Shown here: positions 1 to 6,752 of the stretch, in pieces
Layout: each line of letters opens with the position of its first letter
How positions within the stretch are numbered: the first letter of the stretch is position 1
NCBI GenBank assembly: GCA_938008415.1
Contig: CALLKI010000068.1
Span: forward strand, 1-15,153
DNA length: 15,153 nt
Reading direction: 5' to 3'
From: an uncultured Luteimonas sp.
GTDB lineage: Bacteria > Pseudomonadota > Gammaproteobacteria > Xanthomonadales > Xanthomonadaceae
Notes under the pieces: generated by a model
Database searches by the model: none
Told to the model about the DNA's origin: nothing
What the model saw: only the letters and a program-made list of their open reading frames with translations
Translations under genes and position numbers: made by a program

Positions 1-291
1 AAGTCCCAGCGCCAGCAGCGGCAAGCCTTCTTCGAAGTGAAGGGGGCGGATGTGGATACGGTGCTGGCGCAGGTGACAGAAGCCATGGCCCAGGCCGGCT
101 ATAAGGCAGGCAAGGCCAAGGAAGATCGTGGCGGTGTGAGGGTGAACTTCCGCAAGCAGGGAGTCTTGCCGGTGTCCATCCTGGTGCGGCCTCGTGGCGA
201 AAAGCCGAAGTTGAAAGATCCGGATGCTACGGCTTCTGTCTACATCACGATCACGGAGAAGAAGTCTGTTGCCGAGCCCGCTCAGCAATGA
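1..291 (+). CDS. C-terminal part of an unrecognised protein (5' end outside window)
   Basis: Frame 1 is open from the first base and ends at the TGA at 289-291, giving 96 residues of a protein that begins upstream of the window. An internal GTG at 37 could be mistaken for a start, but the frame continues upstream (residues read KSQRQQRQAFFE), so I treat the gene as truncated by the window edge. The visible part is soluble and rich in charged residues, with alternating hydrophobic stretches that look like beta strands (VRVNF, VSILVRP, ASVYITIT) after a short helix (VDTVLAQVTEAMAQAG). I do not recognise the family and see no catalytic motif. A strong terminator follows 17 bases later, so this gene ends its own transcription unit and is probably unrelated to the polysaccharide genes downstream. 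Confidence 0.7.
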   Translation, partial: KSQRQQRQAFFEVKGADVDTVLAQVTEAMAQAGYKAGKAKEDRGGVRVNFRKQGVLPVSILVRPRGEKPKLKDPDATASVYITITEKKSVAEPAQQ

Positions 292-307
292 CCACCCCTT
301 GGATGAG

Positions 308-345
308 CGGCTGCGCCGTCTTGGCGGCGCAGCCGTTTTGTTTTT
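308..345 (+). terminator. Rho-independent terminator after the left-edge gene
   Basis: An 11-base perfect stem (308-318 pairs with 325-335) has a six-base loop (319-324) and is followed by a T-rich run (TTTTGTTTTT, 336-345). This is a textbook intrinsic terminator. It lies 16 bases after the stop of the left-edge gene and separates that transcript from wzm and the genes behind it. Confidence 0.9.
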
Positions 346-445
346 CCCGTGGCTGCCGTGTTTGCGCGCATCTGCCGTAGCCGGAGCCGGGTTTGCCCTG
401 TTCGTGCCGCACCAGGCCAAGCCGTGCGGGCCTTGGGCAGGGTGG

Positions 446-451
446 TAAAAT
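446..451 (+). promoter_or_regulatory. possible -10 element ahead of the polysaccharide export operon
   Basis: TAAAAT at 446-451 sits in a TAAAATTGGC context resembling the TAGAATTGCC at 14841 before the CoA-transferase gene. No good -35 hexamer is visible at the usual spacing. If used, transcription would begin near 458 and leave a leader of about 265 bases before wzm. The stretch 346-722 otherwise holds no convincing gene. It is GC-rich and contains a perfect 12-base palindrome (659-670) and a loose inverted repeat (524-529 with 554-559). Confidence 0.3.
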
Positions 452-722
452 TGGCGGATGACAACCGGATTGGGGATGGATCGGGCAGCAGGAAGCCGAA
501 CCTGCCGTTGGGGCATCGTGGTTCATGCCGGAAGGCCGGCCCGGCTGGTCCCAGGCATGGCATCCCCCCGATCCGGGTCGGGCGTGTCCTGCCTGTCCCT
601 GCCGAAGGGGCAGCGGTGACCGGGGTGGCCGCGCATGTGCGATCCGCCCGGCTAGCCCGCAGGCGCCTGCACCAGGCTGGCCCTGATCCGACGACCCGGA
701 TTCCTGTTATTGAGCCTGAGGC

Positions 723-1511
723 ATGACGTCGATCCTGGAGCACTTGAAGGGGAGCGTCCGTTACCCCGAGTTCTGGACCTATTCCGGCTGGCTTGACATC
801 GTCACCAGGTACCGGAGGAATGTCCTTGGCCTGGCCTGGATACCGATCCCGGTCCTGGTGTTCATTGCCGTGATCGGCGGGGTCTACTCGACGATCATGG
901 GACGGGAACCGGAGTTCTACATCCCGTACCTCGGCATCGGGTACCTCGTCTGGCGGTTCATGGTCCAGTGCCTGACCGATTCGGTCCTTGTTCTGCGAGG
1001 GCACAAGCCCTTCATCATGGACGGGCGGGTCAGGCTCACCGACTTCGTGTTGAGGGCCGTGGCCAAGGCGTTCTTCTATTTCGTGTGCTCGTTGCCCGTG
1101 GTCGCGGGCGTGCTCATATGGTCACCGGAAATGCATGTCTCGACCATGGTGACGATGCTGGTGACGCTCCCCGTGGTCATCGCCAACATATTGTGGGTAT
1201 CGGTGTGCATGTCGTTGATCGGCGCGCGGTTCGCGGATGCCGCCGAGATGGTGAATACCGCCTTGCGTTTCGGGATGCTCCTCACGCCGATCATCTGGGT
1301 CGGGGAGAGGTTCCAGCCGGGATCCTTGTGGTGGTGGGCTGTCCACCTCAACCCTGCCTATCACCTGATTACCATCGTCCGCGCCCCCATGCTCGGGTAT
1401 GAGATCCAGCCCCAGACGTACTGGTACATCGCGGTGATGACAATAGCGGGATGGGGCCTTGCGGCCTTGTTGTACCGGCGTTACGCAAGGTTCGTTCCAT
1501 TGTGGATATAG
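723..1511 (+). CDS. wzm: ABC-2 type polysaccharide export permease, Wzm family
   Basis: This is the membrane half of the ABC exporter that carries finished lipid-linked polysaccharide (O-antigen or similar) across the inner membrane. The 262-residue product has the family's usual length and about six hydrophobic segments (roughly residues 36-57, 66-84, 112-133, 141-165, 181-193 and 233-251). Family hallmarks are GARFADAAEMVN near 167-178 followed by LLTPIIW (186-192), and LNPAYHLITIVRAPMLG (209-225) near the C-terminus. The ATG at 723 has only a poorly placed GAGG (718-721) in front of it, so the start is moderately secure. The ATPase gene begins 10 bases after the stop, the standard wzm-wzt arrangement. 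Specificity for the exported glycan cannot be read from the sequence. Confidence 0.92.
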   Translation: MTSILEHLKGSVRYPEFWTYSGWLDIVTRYRRNVLGLAWIPIPVLVFIAVIGGVYSTIMGREPEFYIPYLGIGYLVWRFMVQCLTDSVLVLRGHKPFIMDGRVRLTDFVLRAVAKAFFYFVCSLPVVAGVLIWSPEMHVSTMVTMLVTLPVVIANILWVSVCMSLIGARFADAAEMVNTALRFGMLLTPIIWVGERFQPGSLWWWAVHLNPAYHLITIVRAPMLGYEIQPQTYWYIAVMTIAGWGLAALLYRRYARFVPLWI

Positions 1512-1520
1512 GGGCACGGT

Positions 1521-2294
1521 ATGGGCGCGTACATCAAGGTAAATGGCGTCACGCTCGACGTCCCGTATTACGTGCAGCCGGAAAGGCGTGGGGGGTCGTG
1601 GGCCAGCATGCTGGTGTCGGCGGCCACGGCCCTGCCGAGGCGGAGGTTCGCGCGCATCCTCGACGGGATCAGCTTCGAGATCAACGAGGGCGAGCGTGTG
1701 GCGCTGTTCGGCAGGAATGGCGCCGGGAAAACGACCTTGCTGAGGGTGCTGTCAGGCGCATTCCAGCCGACGTCCGGTGGCCTTGAGGTCGTCGGGTCAC
1801 GGCAGGCCCTGCTCAACCTGGGCGTTGGGTTCAACCAGGAGGGGACCCTCCTCGAGAACATCTACCTGCGCGCCACCGCGATGGGCCTGCAGGCGAAGGT
1901 GATCAAGGGGCTGGTCGACTCGATCCTGGAATTCGCGGAGCTGGAGCACTTGGCCAACCGCAGGCTGCTTACCCTCTCGGCAGGCCAGAGGATGCGGCTC
2001 GGCTTTGCGATCTCGACTGCAGTCCAGCACGACATCATGCTCCTGGACGAGTGGTTTGGCGCCGGTGATTTCAGTTTCGTCAAGAAGGCGCGGGAAAGAC
2101 TGGTTGACCGGGTGAACGGCAGCAAGATCGTCGTCGTTGCCAGTCACAACACGGAGCTCGCGAAGAAACTGTGCAACCGGGCGCTGGTCATGGATGGCGG
2201 GAGGCTGGTGTACTCCGGCGATGTCAAGGACGCGCTGGCGTTCTACAAGTCCCTCGGGGAGGGAAAGCAACAGCAGGCCCAGCCGGCCGGATGA
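1521..2294 (+). CDS. wzt: ABC transporter ATP-binding protein, short Wzt type
   Basis: This cytoplasmic ATPase powers polysaccharide export with Wzm. In order it shows a Walker A motif GRNGAGKT (64-71), the GFNQEGTLLENIY segment near 103-115 typical of Wzt/TagH proteins, a variant signature LSAGQ (152-156), Walker B IMLLDE (172-177), the D-loop region GAGDFSF (180-186) and the switch histidine in ASHN (H209). The start is well supported: AGGGG at 1510-1514 lies six bases before the ATG. At 257 residues the protein is only the nucleotide-binding domain. The C-terminal carbohydrate-binding domain of E. coli O8/O9a-type Wzt is absent. By family knowledge this fits systems in which export does not require recognition of a modified chain end. 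About 76 bases separate it from the next gene. Confidence 0.92.
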   Translation: MGAYIKVNGVTLDVPYYVQPERRGGSWASMLVSAATALPRRRFARILDGISFEINEGERVALFGRNGAGKTTLLRVLSGAFQPTSGGLEVVGSRQALLNLGVGFNQEGTLLENIYLRATAMGLQAKVIKGLVDSILEFAELEHLANRRLLTLSAGQRMRLGFAISTAVQHDIMLLDEWFGAGDFSFVKKARERLVDRVNGSKIVVVASHNTELAKKLCNRALVMDGGRLVYSGDVKDALAFYKSLGEGKQQQAQPAG

Positions 2295-2370
2295 GTGGAT
2301 GCCCATGCCCTGGTTGCTTCATGCCATGGCGGTGCGGTGAATCGCAGGTCTTGGTGTCCGGGAGGCGCGG

Positions 2371-4542
2371 ATGACTGACCACGGAAGAGACCGTCAGGCC
2401 GATCGGCCTGAGCAGCGGAGGAGCCGGGAGGTCGCCCTCCTGATGGGCCGGGTGGAGGGCCTCCAGGCGAGAGTACATGCGTTGCAGGCGCGCGTGCGGG
2501 AACTGCAATCCCACATCGCGGAGATCCATGCCAGTACGTCATGGCGCCTGACGGCTCCAATGCGCTGGATCGTGCAACTGCTGCGTGGCGGGATCTTCCG
2601 CAGGCGTCCGGCGCAGGATCAGGTCCAGCAGGAATCCCCCGGGGAAGCAGTGGCTGGCCAGAAGGTTTTCCCGGAAGGTTTCCCTGCTTCCCTGTTGGCG
2701 ACGGAACCGCCCCGGGATATCAATGACAGCCATCGCGTGCTGGGCCTGCAAGCGGCGATGGTCGGGTTGTACCTGCCGGATCTCATCGAGGCCGGATGCT
2801 TGCGACCTGGTCGCCGCTACCATGGACGGGCTGAACCATGGCTGCGGATCGCCGTCGTCGCATGCGAGGAACTGGCCGATGAGCTGGCCTTCGACGCCGA
2901 GGTCACGGTGCTCGCAAAGGGCGAATGGAACCAGGCCATCGCACCAGGCAGCCATGATTTCATCCTGATCGAGACCTCGTGGAACCTGGCTGGAGGCTGG
3001 GGAATCCCGTTCGTACGGGACGGCGATTCCGGCAGGGAGCTGGCCGATCTCGTCAGCCGGGCCAGGGAGCTCGGGATCCCGGTCGTCCTTTGGGCCAGGA
3101 CCGGGGCCAGGGACCTCGAGGGATTGGCATGGCTGGCCGGTTCAGTCGACCGCTGCTATGCGGTGGATGGCCCCGGCCATGAGTGGCTGAAAGGCCGCTT
3201 CGGCGGGAAAAAGACAGGCTTGTTGCCGCCTGCCGTGCAGCCGGCGATCTACAACCCCGTGCGCACACGGTTGATGGACGCGGCACGGCGCGAGTTGCGT
3301 GGCCAGGTTCTGCTGGATGGCTGGTGGGAAGTCGCCCGTGGATTGCTGGATGACCGGCTTGATGGCGACGAGTGCAACCTTTGGATCGTTGAGAGCAACA
3401 ACGATTATTCGTTCGCCAGACTGCAGGACAGCGGCATATACGCCCCGAGGTGCCTGGGGGTCGTGACACCTGCGGAAAAGTCCGCCCTGCTCAGGTGCTT
3501 CGGTGCGGAATTGTTCCTGGCCAGGTCGTTCAAGCAGGATTGGAAAGTGGCAACCATGATGCTTCGCGCGGCAGCATGTGGTTGCTCCGTGGTTTCCCTG
3601 GATGGCGGCGACCCGTTCACCGGCTTCGGCCTGGACGATCTGTGTCTGTCATTCCCGCAGGAGAAAAGACAGCCTGCCCTTGCTGGTCACCCGGACGTGG
3701 CCGCGGAACTGGAAGCGATGATGTTCAGGCACCGTCTCAGCCGTGCTGTCCTCGGCGCGCATACGCTTGGACACCGGCTGGAGCGTATCGCCAAGGATCT
3801 TGGCCTGTCCGTTGCCCGCGACGACCCGCGCGTGGCCCATATCCTGGTGACGAAGCGTCCCGGGTTGATCGAACGGAACCTGGAGCGGTTCAGGTCGGAT
3901 ACCTACCCGAACCGGGAACTCGTGGTCGTGGTGCATTCCGGCGATGCGGACATGCGGGCGATCCGTGGCCTGGTGGGTCCGGATGAGTCCATCAGGGTGC
4001 TGGAGGTGGACCCGAGGCGAAGCCTGGGTGATTGCATCAATTATGCGATCGAACACACCACTGCCGGGATCTGGATGAAGATCGACGACGACGATTATTA
4101 CGGGGCTGCCTACACGAGCGACATGGTGATGTACCAGAAGGCCCTTCATGCGGATCTCATGGGCAAGCCGCCGATGTTCCTGTATCTGGAACGGGATGAC
4201 CAGCTGCTCTGGGATCCGGCGTGGGCGGAAATGTCCAATCTCCAGCACGCGGCCGGCGAGCCGGGGGAAGCGATGGTGGCCGGCGGGACCCTGGCGGGCA
4301 CGAGGAAAGTCATCGAGGAGGTGCGGTTTTCCTCCGGGCGAAGAGGTGGGTCGGACACGGATTTCATCCGGCGCGCCAGGGAATCGGGTTACGATCTCGT
4401 CGCCGCGGACGGGTTCAATTTTGCCCGTTACCGGGGGAAGGATCCGGATGGCCATACCTGGCGTGTGGATGACGACACCCTGCGTGCCGGGACGGTCCAT
4501 ATCGGGTCGTCAGCCACCATTGGTACGTCTGTTTTCATTTGA
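2371..4542 (+). CDS. two-domain glycosyltransferase with N-terminal coiled coil (CgeB-like plus GT-A domain)
   Basis: A 723-residue protein probably adding one or more sugars to the growing surface glycan at the cytoplasmic membrane face. Residues 18-53 form a heptad-like helix (VEGLQARVHALQARVRELQ) ending in STSWRLTAPMRW (55-66), a motif recurrent in large O-antigen glycosyltransferases. Residues about 155-480 resemble CgeB-type GT-B proteins: DFILIETSWN, then LGIPVVLW, and later the MMLRAAACGCSVVS segment. Residues about 486-715 form a GT-A domain with an acidic DDDD cluster (572-575) where the metal-binding DxD is expected and a GGSDTDFIRRA motif (659-669). No signal peptide or membrane span is evident. 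GGGAGG at 2360-2365 supports the ATG. The following gene is a full-length paralog starting 16 bases later. Donor, acceptor and linkage are unknown. Confidence 0.8.
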   Translation: MTDHGRDRQADRPEQRRSREVALLMGRVEGLQARVHALQARVRELQSHIAEIHASTSWRLTAPMRWIVQLLRGGIFRRRPAQDQVQQESPGEAVAGQKVFPEGFPASLLATEPPRDINDSHRVLGLQAAMVGLYLPDLIEAGCLRPGRRYHGRAEPWLRIAVVACEELADELAFDAEVTVLAKGEWNQAIAPGSHDFILIETSWNLAGGWGIPFVRDGDSGRELADLVSRARELGIPVVLWARTGARDLEGLAWLAGSVDRCYAVDGPGHEWLKGRFGGKKTGLLPPAVQPAIYNPVRTRLMDAARRELRGQVLLDGWWEVARGLLDDRLDGDECNLWIVESNNDYSFARLQDSGIYAPRCLGVVTPAEKSALLRCFGAELFLARSFKQDWKVATMMLRAAACGCSVVSLDGGDPFTGFGLDDLCLSFPQEKRQPALAGHPDVAAELEAMMFRHRLSRAVLGAHTLGHRLERIAKDLGLSVARDDPRVAHILVTKRPGLIERNLERFRSDTYPNRELVVVVHSGDADMRAIRGLVGPDESIRVLEVDPRRSLGDCINYAIEHTTAGIWMKIDDDDYYGAAYTSDMVMYQKALHADLMGKPPMFLYLERDDQLLWDPAWAEMSNLQHAAGEPGEAMVAGGTLAGTRKVIEEVRFSSGRRGGSDTDFIRRARESGYDLVAADGFNFARYRGKDPDGHTWRVDDDTLRAGTVHIGSSATIGTSVFI

Positions 4543-4558
4543 ACTTCGGGGGGCAGTA

Positions 4559-6751
4559 GTGGCAACGGAAAATCAGAATGGAGCGACCAGGGAAGGGATG
4601 GGAGAGCCCGGGCAGCATGAAGCCTCCCAGGTGCAGGAGCTCGAAAAGAAGCTGGCCGAAGCCGAACGCAAGCGCAAGAGGTTGCGTCGCCAGCTCGATG
4701 AGGTGCTGGCACAGGCCCGTGCCCTGGCGGAAGAGAAGGAGCGTCTGCTGAGCAGCACGTCCTGGAGGATTACTGCACCGCTGAGGCGCATCAGGGTTTG
4801 GCTGGGCGCACCGGAGGAGATCAGGCGTGAGAACGTTCCTGTGCCTGTGCTTGGCAGTGGTGAGTCGGCGGGGAAGAAAGGCGTCTCCAAGGATCCGGGG
4901 CTGCCGATCAGGCTTCCGGATGACGTCGTGGTCACTACTGTTAACAAGGCCTCTAAGCAGAATGAAACCTGCGTGTTGGCGAGGCCGGAGAAAATGCTGG
5001 AAGGGCTGGTTCCGCCCGAATCCGGACTCAAAGAGGCGGGCTGCACGGAGCGGGGACGCATTGCCTATATCGGCAGCAGCGAGCTCTTCCAGGAATTGGG
5101 CTATGAGGTCGATGTCGTCCGTCTGGCGGAAGCGGACTGGGAGGAGCAGCTCCGTGCATGGCAATTCGATTTCCTGCTCGTGGAGACCGTCTGGCACGCC
5201 GAGGGGGCTGGATGGAGGAACTCGCTGGCACAGGATGGCAGGGGCACCGGGGTTATCCGGAGTCTCTTTGAACAGGCTCGCATGCTCGGGATCCCCACTG
5301 TGGTCTGGTACAGGTGTGATCCGGAGGACGTCGGTGATTTCGCGTGGCTGGCTCCACTGGCTGACCGTTCATATGCGATCAATGATCGGGTCGCGAAGGC
5401 ACTCGTGGACGTTTCCGGAAAGGCTGTCCCTGTGCTCGGCCCCTTCATCCAGCCGAGGCTGCACAACCCGTTCAGGACATGGGAGCAGTTGCAATCCCCG
5501 GAGAACGGGGGGAAGGTCCTCTTCGATGGCTGGCTGGACCTCGCCGAGGGCGCCGCAAGCGATCCGCTGGTGCTGGCTTTCAAGGACCAGGGCCTCGTCG
5601 TGGCGGAGTCGAACTGGGAGTTCGGGGGACCCCGGCTGGGCGACCACCCGGAGTTCGTCGGCAATGCGCTCGGCTGCCTGACGCCAGTCGGTAAGGCGGC
5701 CCTGACCCGGATGCTGGGTGCGGAAATCTTCCGCACCAGCCCGCTGTTGCCGGAGTGGAAGAAGGTGACGATGATGCTCCGTGCGATCGCGACCGGGGCG
5801 CTTGTCGCCGAATCCGGCCCTGCAGGATCGTGCCGGTGGGCAGATCTGCCAATCCGTGGTGATGCGGAGGAGGTTGCTCGCAGGTTGCGCCACCTGTTTT
5901 CGGATCCGCTTGAACGGGCCCGCACGCACCATCTGGCCTTGCGGGAGGTGTTGAACGGGAATTGCCTGGCGGACCGGCTGGATCGCATCGCAAGCGATCT
6001 TGGGCTCGACAGGAAGTTCGGGAAACCGATGCCCCGGGTTGCCTGCCTGCTGGTGACCATGCGGCCGGATTTCCTGCCCGGGTGCATCGAGCGTTTCAGG
6101 CGTGACCGGTACCCGAACAAGGAACTGGTCATTGTCCTCCATGGCAGGGATATGTCCCTCAGGGACGCGAAGGCGCTCGTGCGGGATGGCGAGCCGATTT
6201 CGGTTTACCAGTGCAGCCGCCAGTTGGGCCTTGGCTCCTGCCTCAATTTCGCGGCAGGCCAGTCCGATGCGGAGTACTGGGCGAAGATCGACGACGATGA
6301 CATCTATGGCCCCAACTACCTGTCGGACATGATGGCGTGGGCACGGCTCCTCGACATCGATATCGCCGGGAAAACGGTGGGGTTCACCTACCTGGATGGG
6401 GAGGACGAGGTGCGTTTCGACCCGGCATGCGCGGCCGGCCGCTCCTGGCAGTACCGCCGTCCCGGCAGGGGGGAGCGGCTGCGCATTGCCGGAGGCAGCC
6501 TGGCGGGGAAGCGTAGTGTCCTGGAGGATGTCCCGTTCTCGGACCGGCGCAGGAAAGGCTCGGACTCGGATTTCATCAGGCGTTCCGAGGCGGCCGGATA
6601 CGGCTTCCATGCCTTGGACTTTTTCAATTTTGCAATATTCAGGAGTGGTATTTCCGGGTTCCATACGTGGAACCTGGATGTCGAATACGTGAAGTCGAGG
6701 ACGGTGCTGGCCGGCGGCTATTCCGATCTCGAACGGACGGTTTTCGTTTAG
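4559..6751 (+). CDS. second two-domain coiled-coil glycosyltransferase, paralog of the preceding gene
   Basis: A product of 730 residues with the same domain order as the protein encoded just upstream. Charged heptads (about 24-64, EKKLAEAERKRKRLRRQL) are followed by STSWRITAPLRR (66-77). A CgeB-like GT-B region (about 166-480) contains DFLLVETVWH, LGIPTVVWYR and KKVTMMLRA. A GT-A domain (about 492-720) carries KIDDDD (576-581), GGSLAGKRSVLEDVPF and KGSDSDFIRR. The open frame runs back to 4148 inside the upstream gene. I place the start at GTG 4559 because GGGGGG at 4548-4553 is well spaced and the length then matches the paralog; ATG 4598 is the alternative. Sequence divergence, with few identical stretches outside motifs, suggests an old duplication and probably a different donor, acceptor or linkage. 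Confidence 0.8.
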   Translation: MATENQNGATREGMGEPGQHEASQVQELEKKLAEAERKRKRLRRQLDEVLAQARALAEEKERLLSSTSWRITAPLRRIRVWLGAPEEIRRENVPVPVLGSGESAGKKGVSKDPGLPIRLPDDVVVTTVNKASKQNETCVLARPEKMLEGLVPPESGLKEAGCTERGRIAYIGSSELFQELGYEVDVVRLAEADWEEQLRAWQFDFLLVETVWHAEGAGWRNSLAQDGRGTGVIRSLFEQARMLGIPTVVWYRCDPEDVGDFAWLAPLADRSYAINDRVAKALVDVSGKAVPVLGPFIQPRLHNPFRTWEQLQSPENGGKVLFDGWLDLAEGAASDPLVLAFKDQGLVVAESNWEFGGPRLGDHPEFVGNALGCLTPVGKAALTRMLGAEIFRTSPLLPEWKKVTMMLRAIATGALVAESGPAGSCRWADLPIRGDAEEVARRLRHLFSDPLERARTHHLALREVLNGNCLADRLDRIASDLGLDRKFGKPMPRVACLLVTMRPDFLPGCIERFRRDRYPNKELVIVLHGRDMSLRDAKALVRDGEPISVYQCSRQLGLGSCLNFAAGQSDAEYWAKIDDDDIYGPNYLSDMMAWARLLDIDIAGKTVGFTYLDGEDEVRFDPACAAGRSWQYRRPGRGERLRIAGGSLAGKRSVLEDVPFSDRRRKGSDSDFIRRSEAAGYGFHALDFFNFAIFRSGISGFHTWNLDVEYVKSRTVLAGGYSDLERTVFV

Positions 6752-6752
6752 C

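Noticed and set aside
349..726. A 125-codon open frame whose TGA overlaps the wzm ATG
   Set aside because: The overlap looks like translational coupling, but the start is a GTG in the terminator's wake, the protein is Arg/Ala/Gly/Pro-rich with no recognisable motif, and such frames are common by chance in GC-rich DNA.
3649..4500. Minus-strand frame of 283 codons inside the first large glycosyltransferase gene
   Set aside because: Overlaps the GT-A domain coding region on the opposite strand and has no recognisable family features.
4148..4558. Upstream extension of the second large glycosyltransferase frame, overlapping the first
   Set aside because: The extension is a shadow of the first gene's GT-A domain. 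GTG 4559 with a good ribosome binding site gives a length equal to the paralog.
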